The notes beneath the pieces are model-generated. The model had not been told where the DNA came from. It made no database searches and was given only the letters and a program-made list of their open reading frames with translations. Source: JAUWKC01 sp035527845 (lineage in GTDB: Bacteria; Planctomycetota; Phycisphaerae; Sedimentisphaerales; Anaerobacaceae). From it: a stretch of 64,000 bases of DNA. This document shows, one piece after another, positions 33,236-42,091 of the stretch. Made by a program: the position numbers and the translations under genes. The DNA is taken from positions 23,589-87,588 of the forward strand of contig DATKZT010000005.1 in assembly GCA_035527845.1 (NCBI GenBank), in the 5' to 3' direction. Positions within the stretch are counted from its first letter, which is position 1. Each line of letters starts with the position of its first letter.

Positions 33236-33437
33236 AATTAACTTATTACAAAAACAAGTTGACATTTTGAAAAATTTACCTGAACAAGGAATGGGTTATC
33301 AGGTTGTGGATATAACTCTCAAAAATGGTATGACACTCAACGGAAAAGTTGTACTTAATTCAATGTATCTCCAAATAGAAGACAACGAAAAAATCGACCC
33401 GAATGAAATAGAGGCAATTCAACTACATAAAAACTAA
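33222..33437 (+). CDS. Small LPExGMGYQ-family protein, 71 residues
   Basis: It begins MAKLKINLLQKQVDILKNLP and contains EQGMGYQVVDITLKNGMTLN, then VVLNSMYLQIEDNEKIDPNE and a short end. Short single-domain proteins with this LPExGMGYQ start occur as standalone hypotheticals; no function is known to me. It overlaps the 3' end of the larger gene, whose N-terminus shares the motif, so the two are likely an expressed pair, perhaps effector and partner. Confidence 0.65.
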   Translation: MAKLKINLLQKQVDILKNLPEQGMGYQVVDITLKNGMTLNGKVVLNSMYLQIEDNEKIDPNEIEAIQLHKN

Positions 33438-33589
33438 TATCATGTTCAATCACTTTAATTAGGTCAATTAGTCAAGAAGACCCGTTGACAAAACGTTCTT
33501 GATTTGGGCTTTTCTTCTTGACTTTCCCCAAAAATATGTTAAAATACCCCCCAGAATGTTACAACCTGATACTGAATACTAAATGCGGA

Positions 33590-34340
33590 CCCCCTTAAAA
33601 TGGCTACCCAAGCCCAATCCGTCTTAAATACCAAATCTGAAATCGTAAATCGTAAATTAGATAAGCCTGCCTATAAGGCAGCTATCTCACCGGGACTGCC
33701 CCCGTCTCAACCACCCTCTGGCAAACCCGGCAACCTTGCCACCAGCCAGCCAAATTACCCATCCTGCCTTCCTTCAAATAGAATCCCGCCCAAAGGGCCT
33801 CCACAATTTTGCATTTTACATTTTGATCTTTGCATTTTCCGCTACAAGTGTAGAGAATCCTCTACAAATCGGCCCCTTTTTGTACAAACGAACCCAATCT
33901 CCAAAACAGCCAAAATCAGCGCAAACCCAGTCCCCACAAAGGATTACGGAAATGAAGGCCCTTCGGCAAGACCCAAAAACGAACCCAAACGAACCCAAAC
34001 GAACCCAAAACGAACCCAATTTTTCACCCGTCAGGGCCCCTCAAAGCCAAAACGAACCCAAACGAACCCAAAGCAAACCCAACCTGTCGCGGCGCAGCGC
34101 CTCGCGAAGTCGGATCAACCCAAAAATCGACCCAACTTCTTTCATCGAAAGGGCTTACGGCAAAAATGCCAAATTCTCCCGCAGAAAAACAAACCCAAGC
34201 AAACCCAAAGCAAAGCCAATCGAACTCCAAGCGGAGCGGAGATCCCTACGGGTGAGCTTCATGAAATCCTCAACCCGGGGACCGATCAAACCCAATTTGT
34301 CGCAGGGGCCTATGTTTCAGGAGACGGAACCTAATTTATG
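33590..34340. repeat. Non-coding repeat region with tandem CGAACCCAAA-type units
   Basis: Gene-free stretch 33438-34391. Tandem 9-11 base units of the form CGAACCCAAA occur at about 33971-34019, 34050-34080 and, degenerate, to 34215. Two overlapping plus-strand frames (33600-34334 and 33736-34614) are open only because of the repeat and are rich in Asn, Pro, Lys, Thr and Gln; neither has a start context or a domain, so I do not call them genes. The beginning (CAAATCTGAAATCGTAAATC) also looks like a dispersed repeat. Confidence 0.6.
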
Positions 34341-34391
34341 TCTGGGGGCGAGGCGCGCCGGGGCCTCGTGGAGAGGCGATGAGGCGGTCGA

Positions 34392-35186
34392 TCATTTGGG
34401 TGGGGTCAGCTCGATGTGGAAGATTTTGGGCCAGAGCTTTCCGGTTACGAACAAGCGGTCGTTCTTTTCGTCGCAGGCAATTCCGTTGAGGACATCGACG
34501 CGGGGCGTGCGTTCGGCTGGGGGCAGGAGTCCGGCGAGGTCTATCCACGCCTCGACCCTGCCGGTGTCGGGGGCGATTATTGCGATGCGGTCTGTCGGCC
34601 AGATGTTGGCGTAGATCTTTCCGCGGACGAATTCGAGCTCGTTGATTGCCGTAACCGGGGTGTTGTTGTCGTGGACTTTCAGTCGGCCCGTTACTGCGAA
34701 GGTATTCGGGTCGAGGAAGGTGATATTGGAGGTGCCGTCGCTCATGATGAGCCGCTTTTTGTCGTGTGTGATTCCCCAGCCCTGCGTGTCGTACCTGAAA
34801 GTGCGGAGCAGAGTAAAGGTCTTCTTATCATAGACAAATCCGGTCTTGGCCTTCCAGGTGAGCTGGATTATTTTGTCGCCGAAGACGGTGATTCCTTCGC
34901 CGAAGAGTTGGGACGGGAGGCTGCGGAGGCTGAGGACTTTTGCGTTTTCCAATTGAACCTTTCTCAGAGAGGATGTGCCGTAGCCGCCCGTGCCTTCGTA
35001 AAGAGCGCCCTCGTCGAAGACCAGCCCCTGGGTGAAGGCCTCTTTGTCGTGGGGGTACGTATGGAGGACTTTGTAGCCATAGACGGGCGTCTTAGGGGCG
35101 GTATGGGAGACGGCGCGGCAGCAGACAGGCAGCGTGAGCGACAAGGTCAATACGACTCGTGGGAGCATTCTTTGAAAAAGGCCCAT
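34392..35186 (-). CDS. Glutaminyl-peptide cyclotransferase (glutamine cyclotransferase, beta-propeller type)
   Basis: A 264-residue protein with a signal peptide (VVLTLSLTLPVCCRAVSHTA). The core matches the bacterial/plant QC family: FTQGLVFDEGALYEGTGGYG, SSLRKVQLENAKVL, FGEGITVFGDKIIQLTWKAK, LNELEF-like INELEFVRGKIYANIWPTDR, and VLNGIACDEKNDRLFVTGKL. It forms a five-bladed propeller and converts N-terminal glutamine to pyroglutamate, protecting exported proteins from aminopeptidases. It sits alone next to the repeat region. Upstream 35187-35684 holds no recognisable gene. Confidence 0.92.
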   Translation of the reverse strand: MGLFQRMLPRVVLTLSLTLPVCCRAVSHTAPKTPVYGYKVLHTYPHDKEAFTQGLVFDEGALYEGTGGYGTSSLRKVQLENAKVLSLRSLPSQLFGEGITVFGDKIIQLTWKAKTGFVYDKKTFTLLRTFRYDTQGWGITHDKKRLIMSDGTSNITFLDPNTFAVTGRLKVHDNNTPVTAINELEFVRGKIYANIWPTDRIAIIAPDTGRVEAWIDLAGLLPPAERTPRVDVLNGIACDEKNDRLFVTGKLWPKIFHIELTPPK

Positions 35187-35684
35187 ATAAGACGCACCCG
35201 TTGCACTAATTGGCTCTCAATTTGGGGGCTCATTCTAACAGATTTGCTTATTGCAGGCAAACGCGGATTTTTACAGGGGATGGCCGGATGCAGGATGTTG
35301 GCTGTATTATGGGGGCGAGTCCATATACTCGGGTCCTTAAGTGACAAAAAGGATTTTGAATATGAGGCCATAAGCTTTCTTAAGGGCCGCTTGGCCTGAC
35401 CGGCTTCTGAGGTCGCCTTGGGGATTGTGCCGACCAATTTGGGCGGCTTCTGGTTCCGGAAGCCAAAACGGCTCGGAAAAAGCCCACCGTCTCTGTCGCT
35501 CACTGGCGGCGGCCGGACACAAGATATTTTTTTTGTAATATTTGTGGTTGACGCGGCTGCTATAAAGTGATAATTGATTGTTAATTTCGGCGTGCGATAT
35601 TAATGTGGGATTCCAATAAGGGATTGGATTCCGGTGAATTTTTTTCAGTTCGCAATGATTTGTGAAGTGTGAAAGGAGGCCACT
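35187..35684. other. Gene-free spacer between the cyclotransferase and the TPR lipoprotein gene
   Basis: About 500 bases without a credible gene. A weak promoter-like pair for the rightward gene, TTGACG (35548) and GATAAT (35569), has only 15 bases between the boxes. Confidence 0.4.
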
Positions 35685-36473
35685 ATGGCAAGGGTATTCT
35701 TAACTGTTGCAGTAATCGTGACGCTGAACGTCCTGGTTGGATGCACCCCGGTGGACAGCGGTCGCGGCACGCAGCGGCCGCATCGCACAGACGCCTGGTC
35801 GGGGCAGCCGCCAATGGTCGCGGATGCAGGCGAGACCGATGTGGTGGAGAAGGTCGCAGTGGCTCGCGAGGCCTATCGACACGCCCTTATGCAACTGGCG
35901 CAGTATTACAGAAACTCCGGCAACCACATGAAATTGGGGTGGGCGGAAAAGGAGCTGTCGGCGCTGAACACTATGGCGCAGTACAACTATATCATCGAAG
36001 CGACCGTCGCCGGCCCCGAGCTCAAAGCGACCAATGCGATTGTTCAGGCCGACGAACTTTATGGGGAAGCTGTGGCCGCTGAAAAGAAGGCGGGCATGCT
36101 TGGGCTTAAGAATGAGACTCAATTGCGGATTGCTCTGGATAAGTATAACGAACTGATAAGGAAGTATCCCAGCAGCGACAAGATTGACGATGCGGCCTAT
36201 CAGGCGGCACAAATCTATGAGCGTTTCAAGGACTACACGATAGCGCTTGTCTACTATCAAAGGACCTATCAATGGGACCCACACACGCCTTATCCAGCCC
36301 TGTTCCACGAGGCGTATATTCTGGACCAGCACCTGCATGAAAGAGGCAAGGCGCTTAAGGTCTATGAAAAGGCTCTGGAATCGCTGACGATGGAAGAGGA
36401 GCATCATAACTGGAGAAAATATGCAGAGAAGCGTGTCGCCGAGTTGACCAAGACCGGTGAAGGCGCCAAGTGA
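35685..36473 (+). CDS. Lipoprotein with TPR-like repeats
   Basis: A 262-residue protein with a lipobox (VTLNVLVGC, Cys at about residue 20) and a following Gly/Arg-rich linker. Residues ~130-250 have TPR/Sel1-like helices: ALDKYNELIRKYPSSDKID, AQIYERFKDYTIALVYYQRT, LHERGKALKVYEKALESL. Such YfiO/BamD-like tetratricopeptide lipoproteins act as envelope scaffolds. AAAGGAGG 8 bases before the ATG is a strong ribosome-binding site. A terminator follows directly. No partner gene identifies the complex. Confidence 0.78.
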   Translation: MARVFLTVAVIVTLNVLVGCTPVDSGRGTQRPHRTDAWSGQPPMVADAGETDVVEKVAVAREAYRHALMQLAQYYRNSGNHMKLGWAEKELSALNTMAQYNYIIEATVAGPELKATNAIVQADELYGEAVAAEKKAGMLGLKNETQLRIALDKYNELIRKYPSSDKIDDAAYQAAQIYERFKDYTIALVYYQRTYQWDPHTPYPALFHEAYILDQHLHERGKALKVYEKALESLTMEEEHHNWRKYAEKRVAELTKTGEGAK

Positions 36474-36512
36474 TGCTCACCGGCAAACTGTGAGTTTCTT
36501 CGGGTAACAATT

Positions 36513-36544
36513 CGGGCCTGGATGGAAATCAGGCCCGTTTTTTT
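36513..36544 (+). terminator. Rho-independent terminator of the TPR lipoprotein gene
   Basis: CGGGCCTG (36513-36520) and CAGGCCCG (36530-36537), 9-base loop, then seven T. Confidence 0.9.
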
Positions 36545-36549
36545 GTGCG

Positions 36550-38040
36550 GTGGTAACGGTGCTGCAATTAGAAGGCAAAGTGGCCGCCTTTATCAGCTCC
36601 CAGGACCTGCTGGGCCGTGCGGACAGGGTATTGCTGGCCGTCTCAGGCGGCGCGGATTCAACCGCGCTTATGTACGCGATGTGCGCACTGAAGGCGAAAG
36701 GAGTTATTGCGGCTGAACTATTGTGCTGCCACATAAACCATCAGTTGCGAGGCGCTGAAGCGGACCTGGATGAGGAGTTCGTCCTCGGCATGGCTGCGAA
36801 ATTAGAACTACCCATTACGACCAGACGAGCGGATGTACGACTCTTCGCCGAGCAGAACAAACTGTCAATCGAGACAGCGGGGCGGAAGTTGCGAATGCAG
36901 GCATTGCTCGAGGTTGCCCGCGACATCGGCTGCAAATGCGTCGCCACCGCCCATCAGAAAAACGACAATGCAGAGACCCTCGTCCAGCGCCTCCTGCGCG
37001 GAACAGGTTTCCGCGGGCTCTGCGGCATCTGGTCGGCGCGAACCTTTGGCGAGGGAATCAGATTTGTCAGGCCGCTGCTCTGTGTCGCGCGGGATGAGGT
37101 CATTGAGTACCTGCGTGCGCGAAATTTGAGGTGGCGCGTTGACCACACGAATCTTGACTGCACATTCAAGCGAAATTTTATTCGCCATCGCCTGCTGCCG
37201 GCGCTGCAGGCCGATAGCAGAGGTTCCGTCCTCGAGCAATTGTCGGAGCTGGCACAGGCGGCGTTAAGGCTTCACGGTTTGGTCAGCAGTTCTGCAGAAC
37301 GGGCCTGGGCCGAGTCGGCCGATTGCTCCGACGATAGCGTGGTTCTGGACGTGAAGAAGCTCTCGCCGGAGCACCCGGCGGTGAAGGTGGAGCTTGCTCG
37401 GTGCAGCCTGACCCAAATCGGCAGCGGTCAGGGGGATTTGACACAGCAGCATTATGAGCGGATGTTGCAACTGGCCCAACAAAACATCAGTGGCAGGCAG
37501 ATTGTGCTGCCCAACGGTTTTATGGTCCGGCGTGAATACGGAAGACTGATCTTCAGCCGGGCACGAAAAGAAACCCGGACCCTGCCGGAAAAGGCCGAGA
37601 GTATTGAACTGACGGTACCCGGAATGACGAGGTTCGGCACATACCTGATTGAGGCTTCTTTTGTGGAGGCAGACAAGGACGATTTCGCCGGGCGGAAAAC
37701 GGATTCCTGCCTGCCCAGGAATGAGGCAGAAGGCAAAACTAATTTCGTCGAGCGGTTCGATTCGGATAAGCTGAAGACCCCTCTGCTGATTCGCACCCGG
37801 CAGGCCGGGGACAGGTTTTGGCCGCTGGGTCTCGCCGGTGATAAAAAGGTGGGCAAGTTTCTGACGAGCGCGAAGGCGCCGCAGGAGCTGCGCGACAGGA
37901 TTCTTATTGTTGCCGATAGCGAAAAGATAATCTGGGTCTGCCCGATAAGGATGAGCGAGCAGGTGAAAGTTGACAGCGGAACACGTAATATCTTACAGTT
38001 GAGAATAACAGATGAACATTCGCCTAACCGGCAGAAATAG
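36550..38040 (+). CDS. tilS: tRNA(Ile)-lysidine synthase TilS
   Basis: A 496-residue enzyme that turns cytidine-34 of tRNA-Ile (CAU) into lysidine so that it reads AUA. The PP-loop SGGADSTALMYAM is at about residues 33-45, followed by CCHINHQLRGAEADLDEEF and ATAHQKNDNAETLVQRLLRG, all standard for TilS. The C-terminal extension (about 340-490, including DRFWPLGLAGDKKVGKFL) is the tRNA-binding domain of long TilS. The start is GTG 36550 or GTG 36559; both are close to the preceding terminator. Confidence 0.93.
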   Translation: MVTVLQLEGKVAAFISSQDLLGRADRVLLAVSGGADSTALMYAMCALKAKGVIAAELLCCHINHQLRGAEADLDEEFVLGMAAKLELPITTRRADVRLFAEQNKLSIETAGRKLRMQALLEVARDIGCKCVATAHQKNDNAETLVQRLLRGTGFRGLCGIWSARTFGEGIRFVRPLLCVARDEVIEYLRARNLRWRVDHTNLDCTFKRNFIRHRLLPALQADSRGSVLEQLSELAQAALRLHGLVSSSAERAWAESADCSDDSVVLDVKKLSPEHPAVKVELARCSLTQIGSGQGDLTQQHYERMLQLAQQNISGRQIVLPNGFMVRREYGRLIFSRARKETRTLPEKAESIELTVPGMTRFGTYLIEASFVEADKDDFAGRKTDSCLPRNEAEGKTNFVERFDSDKLKTPLLIRTRQAGDRFWPLGLAGDKKVGKFLTSAKAPQELRDRILIVADSEKIIWVCPIRMSEQVKVDSGTRNILQLRITDEHSPNRQK

Positions 38041-38051
38041 GGGTACACAGA

Positions 38052-39524
38052 ATGAGCACATGCAGTAACGGACGTCGAAAGTTTCTGAAGCAGAGCGGTT
38101 TGGCGGCAGCGTCGCTGGTATTCTCCGGATGCAGCGGCACAGCATCTTTCTTTGCCGGCGCCGAAAAGAAACGGCCGAATATCCTGTTTGCGATCGCTGA
38201 TGACTGGTCGTGGCCGCACGCAAGCATAGTCGGCGACAAAGTTGTGAAGACGCCGACGTTTGACCGGGTAGCACGCGAGGGCGTTATGTTCACAAACGCC
38301 TTTGTCAGCTCGCCGTCGTGTACGCCTTCGCGGGGCGCGATTCTGACGGGGCAGTGGCACTGGCGGCTCGAAGACGGGGGCAATCTCTTCGGCACAATAC
38401 CCGCAAAGTTCACCGTGTATCCGGATTTGTTGGAACAGGCCGGTTACCATGTGGGCTATATGCGCAAAGGTTGGTCCCCCGGACAATACAAACCGGGAGG
38501 CTGGAAAAGAAACCCGGCGGGCAAACGCTACAGGGACTTCGCCGAGTTTATGCAGCAGCGCGAGGAGGGCAAGCCGTTTTGTTTCTGGTTCGGCAGCAGC
38601 GATCCGCACCGCGGTTACGAATGGCAGTCAGGGATAAAGAGCGGGATGAAGCTGGATGACGTCGATGTCCCCGCGTGCCTGCCGGACAGCGAAACGGTCC
38701 GCACCGATATCTGCGACTACTTCTGGGAGGTCCAGCGCTTCGACCGCCAGGTGGGTGAAATCCTCAAGACAATAGAAGATGCCGGCGAGCTGGATAACAC
38801 GCTGGTGGTCATCACCAGCGACAATGGTATGCCTTTCCCGCGGTGCAAGAGCAACATATATAATATGGGGACACACGTTCCGTTGGCCGTTCGCTGGCCC
38901 GACAGGGTGAAAGCCGGCAGGGTCGTCGAAGACTTTATCAGCCTGACGGACCTGGCGCCGACTTTCCTCGAAGCGGCCGGACTCGAACCAACCAAAGAAA
39001 TGACGGCCCGCAGTTTTGTGAACGTGCTCCTGTCGGGTCAATCCGGCCGGATTGACCGCACCCGCGACAAGGTCCTCACCGGCAAGGAGCGCCACACGCT
39101 CTGTCGCCCCGGCAACGCGAGCTACCCCATGCGCGCAATTCGCACACAAGATTTCCTCTACATCCGAAACTTCAGGCCGGAGCTCTGGCCCGCCGGCGAC
39201 CCCGAATGGCGAGAAGGTTACTGGCCTAAGATGCCCTACGGGGACATCGACGGCTCGCCGACGAAGACTTATATGATGGAGCACCGCGACGAGCCACAGG
39301 CCAAAAAATTGTTCGAGTTGGGTTTTGGTAAACGCCCGGCCGAGGAACTCTATGATTTGCAAAGCGACCCCGGCGAGCTGAACAACGTCGCCGACAAAAC
39401 CGAATACGCGGAGATAAAGAACAAACTGGCCGCCGCCCTGACCGCCGAGCTAAAAGCCACCGCCGACCCCCGCGTTGTCGGCGGCGCAGACGCCTTCGAC
39501 AATTATCCCTACTACGGCGGATAG
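38052..39524 (+). CDS. Type I sulfatase, Tat-exported lipoprotein
   Basis: A 490-residue arylsulfatase-family enzyme. The N-terminus has a twin-arginine signal (RRKFLKQSGLAAASLVFSGC) that also forms a lipobox. The formylglycine consensus C-x-P-S-R appears as SCTPSRGAIL at about residue 97; metal ligands are in ADDWSWPHAS and ITSDNGMPFP. The enzyme hydrolyses sulfate esters, probably of polysaccharides, and needs a formylglycine-generating enzyme not seen here. The natural C-terminus (DAFDNYPYYGG) is intact, but the last base of the TAG is the first base of a 30-bp repeat that opens the rearranged RHS segment. Confidence 0.93.
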   Translation: MSTCSNGRRKFLKQSGLAAASLVFSGCSGTASFFAGAEKKRPNILFAIADDWSWPHASIVGDKVVKTPTFDRVAREGVMFTNAFVSSPSCTPSRGAILTGQWHWRLEDGGNLFGTIPAKFTVYPDLLEQAGYHVGYMRKGWSPGQYKPGGWKRNPAGKRYRDFAEFMQQREEGKPFCFWFGSSDPHRGYEWQSGIKSGMKLDDVDVPACLPDSETVRTDICDYFWEVQRFDRQVGEILKTIEDAGELDNTLVVITSDNGMPFPRCKSNIYNMGTHVPLAVRWPDRVKAGRVVEDFISLTDLAPTFLEAAGLEPTKEMTARSFVNVLLSGQSGRIDRTRDKVLTGKERHTLCRPGNASYPMRAIRTQDFLYIRNFRPELWPAGDPEWREGYWPKMPYGDIDGSPTKTYMMEHRDEPQAKKLFELGFGKRPAEELYDLQSDPGELNNVADKTEYAEIKNKLAAALTAELKATADPRVVGGADAFDNYPYYGG

Positions 39525-39553
39525 CGGGATTGGCGCCTAACATTACGCCATAG
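39524..39553 (+). repeat. 30-bp direct repeat, left copy, flanking the permuted RHS segment
   Basis: Begins GCGGGATTGGCGCCTAACAT. It differs from the right copy (43221-43250) at one position only (T versus C at 39538/43235). On the minus strand it encodes the same RHS residues (YGVMLGANPA) in both copies, in frame with both RHS pieces. Confidence 0.92.
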
Positions 39554-40326
39554 CCATCGTACGAGTAGGCGTCCTTCACATCCTCATTGTTGTCAACAAG
39601 CTGTCGCGTCGAGCCCTGCCCGTCGTAGAGCAGGTGCCTGGCGCCGTTCGTGGAGTCGTATTGCGTTACAACATCATCGCCGATGGTGTAGGTAACATCC
39701 GGATGGCTGCCCGAAGGCGACCACCGCTCCAGAACCTGCGCATAGCCGGTGTGGTTGTAGGAATCAATCAGGAAGATCTTGGTTACTTCATTCTGCTTGG
39801 TTTCGCCGCCGTCCGACGTATCATAACTGTACGCCTTGACCCTTATGCCGGCTTCGTTGTAGGTAAATTCGACAACGGCATCTGTAGCGCCATTATCATC
39901 GGTGGTGACCCGCCACAGCCGGTTCTGGAGGTTATAATCGTAGGTGACTTTCTCTATGTAGTTGGTTTCCGGATAGGCCTCGCCATGGGCCGCGGTTAGC
40001 TTCTCGATGACCGAGCCGTTATCATCGTAGTCGTAATAGACATCAAGATTGCCATCGGACCAGTGCCAGGTGCTTATCTGGTCGTATTGCGTTTCGCCAT
40101 GCGCTACGGACTCGAGCACGCCGGGGCACAGCAGCATCAAGTAGGCCAGCAGGACCGACATGCAGCGATGATAGAGGCTCAGCGTTATGACGCCTTTGGA
40201 ATTCTTCTTTTCGGCGTCTCGCAGTTTGGAGGCCTTCTGCACCAGGGCAGGCGCAAAGAACACAACAGGCACAAGGATAAGCAGCGCAAAGAACAGATAC
40301 CGGGACCACACCGAGGGCAGACCCAT
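39524..40326 (-). pseudogene. RHS-repeat protein, N-terminal and core part (3' end missing)
   Basis: Starting at ATG 40326 the frame gives two hydrophobic segments (YLFFALLILVPVVFFAPAL and LLAYLMLLCPGV), then YD-type RHS repeats: YDYDDNGSVIEKLTAAHG, VTYDYNLQNRLWRVTTDD, and near the end LLYDGQGSTRQLVDNNED, then AYSYDGYGVMLGANPA. After this the frame runs on about 100 codons antisense to the sulfatase and shows Arg-rich nonsense, so real homology ends at the 30-bp repeat. The missing 3' portion is found at 42353-43250. Confidence 0.82.
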
Positions 40327-40352
40327 GAAGAAGGCCAGGGGAAATAGTACCT

Positions 40353-40874
40353 TCAGTCGTCCCCCATAACTGTCGGCTGCGATGATGAAGTGATAAAATC
40401 AAGACTAAAGTGGTTATGGTCCTTAATGATGACATGATAGCCCGCCGGATAGATGCACTCGCCATTCAGAGTGTAGGGGTGATTGCCGTCAAATTCTCGC
40501 ACTAAGACTGTGCCGTCCGGGATTTCGGCAAACTCACTTCTCGGAACCAGCAGACGAAAGCTTGAGATGAACACAGGAGAGTTGTCCGCTAGGAAGCCAG
40601 CTTTAAGCGCCGACTTCATGCTGCCCGGACAGACTAATTCGGCTCTATCCAAGTAACGCTCTGAAACTAACCCATAAAGGTCACTTGGCATTCTACCATC
40701 ATGAGCGTCTGCATAAAGGAGCAAAGCGGTGCCTATAATGCCCAAGCCAGACCTACAAGAATGTCGGCTTTGCCCCTCACTTCCTATGTAGTTGTACTTC
40801 CAGTACATATACCACACATTGGCTACTACCGCTACAACGAGAATCGCTAAATAAGGCGCTAGTCTTCTAATCAT
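40353..40874 (-). CDS. Prepilin-like exported protein of unknown function (DUF1559-like region)
   Basis: 173 residues with an N-terminal transmembrane segment (LAPYLAILVVAVVANVWYMY). Then CRSGLGIIGTALLLYADAHD and GRMPSDLYGLVSERYL ... LVCPG follow the pattern of planctomycete type IV pilin-like H-X9-DG proteins (small Leu-Gly turn, Tyr-Ala repeat, CP motif), but the GF-type prepilin cleavage site is missing. It lies between the RHS core piece and the IS element. In a circularised segment it would follow the RHS toxin tip, so it is a weak candidate for an immunity protein. Confidence 0.6.
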   Translation of the reverse strand: MIRRLAPYLAILVVAVVANVWYMYWKYNYIGSEGQSRHSCRSGLGIIGTALLLYADAHDGRMPSDLYGLVSERYLDRAELVCPGSMKSALKAGFLADNSPVFISSFRLLVPRSEFAEIPDGTVLVREFDGNHPYTLNGECIYPAGYHVIIKDHNHFSLDFITSSSQPTVMGDD

Positions 40875-40936
40875 AAATTAGCTCCCTCGACAATGTTCAA
40901 AAAATGACCAAGAATACCAGGCCACTGCTCAAACTA

Positions 40937-40952
40937 AGTAGAAACGCAAAAA
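40937..40952 (+). repeat. IS630 terminal inverted repeat, left
   Basis: AGTAGAAACGCAAAAA, perfect inverted match to 42092-42107. Confidence 0.92.
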
Positions 40953-40955
40953 CAT

Positions 40956-42079
40956 TTAAGCTGCCTTTGTCTTAACATCGTCATGGTCAAAAATAAATCC
41001 CATTTTATTTCGGTGGCCATTGACCTTACTCACGCCTTTGCAAAATGCGGTTACCAAATCATTCATTGTTGCAAATAGTACATTGGCTATAACCGTCCTT
41101 TTAAGATGTCCCCACAGCCTTTCTATAAGATTCAAACTCGGGCAGTATGGCGGCAGCCAAAATATCTGTATGATATCCTTATGATCCTTCAACGATTGCT
41201 TGACCGCTCGTGTATGATGAAATCTTCCGTTATCGCAAACCAGTTTGATTTTGCGGCCTGCGTATGCAGTTACCAGCGCTATCAGAAAGGTCAGAAAATT
41301 ATATCCGCTTTTTGTGTCGGCAATTGTGCAAGTGATTCGTCCGGTGGCATAATCTATGCCGCCATAGGCCACCTTCTTTTGATTTTCGCCCGGCGATGGA
41401 ACCTGGGGCTGGCTTCCCTTCGTCCACCACATTCTTGTTAGTATCGGATGGCGATGAATCTCCGTCTCATCCTGAAAAACCAATGCTTCTTTGGCATTGG
41501 GCTTCATCGCTTTTTTTTCAATCGGATAAGGGCTTTTTTGGCCTTTTCGTAGGCGATTTCGTCTCGTTTGCCCTTGAGTGTATGCTTGGGACGATGTACA
41601 GAAAAACCGTGACGATGCAGCAATCTGATTATCTGGTCGCTGCTGAAACGAATCCGGGTCACCTTGGCCAGATGTTGGGCCAGTCTGGCCGCCGACCAGG
41701 TGGAAAAACCATATCCAAGAGTCATAGGATTGGCTTGTACCGCCTGTTTCATCTGGCTGATAAACTCCGCCGTAGCCTTGCTGGGCCGACCCGGCGGCTT
41801 TATAGGATATAATGCCTTTACACCACCCTTGCGGTAAAGTCGCCTGATGCGGACTACTGTGTCTGTACCGCAGCCGAGATGCCTGGCAATTGTGGCGATT
41901 GTATCGTGTGAGTTGGACATCAAGATAATCACACAGTTTCGAAACACGTCTGCCGAAGGCGTTGTAAAACGTAAATTGTCCAGTTCGTTCCATTGCTTTT
42001 CTGTAAGTTCTATCCCGTAGCCCATAACGACCTCCTTGGCGAACCTGTCGCCAATAATAAGGTCGTCATAAACAGACAT
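40956..42079 (-). CDS. IS630-family transposase made by -1 frameshifting
   Basis: The first frame starts at ATG 42079 (MSVYDDLIIGD) and ends with TTG AAA AAA AAG CGA TGA just after the A8 run at 41511-41518. It carries a helix-turn-helix (TIATIARHLGCGTDTVVRIR) and a second DNA-binding part. A -1 slip on the run gives KKKAMKPNAKEALVFQDETE and continues in frame to 40956. The catalytic DDE residues are in LVFQDETEIHRHP, KLVCDNGRFHHT and LPPYCPSLNLIERLWGHLK. Total about 374 residues, as expected for IS630. The earlier part of the second frame (back to 41993) is a shadow. Confidence 0.88.
41511..41518 (-). other. A8 slippery run in the IS630 transposase
   Basis: On the coding strand the run includes A-AAA-AAG, a classic -1 ribosomal frameshift heptamer, and connects the two transposase frames. 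Confidence 0.7.
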
Positions 42080-42091
42080 TTTCAATGAGTC

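Noticed and set aside
33600..34614. Two overlapping plus-strand ORFs of 244 and 292 residues
   Set aside because: They exist because of tandem 9-11-base repeats, are low complexity, overlap each other and have no start context or domain.
39226..39523. Continuation of the RHS minus-strand frame antisense to the sulfatase
   Set aside because: The translated sequence turns into Arg-rich text right at the 30-bp repeat and is the antisense shadow of a well-supported sulfatase.
41516..41993. Early part of the second IS630 frame as a separate gene
   Set aside because: It is a shadow of the first transposase frame; only the part after the A8 run has transposase residues.
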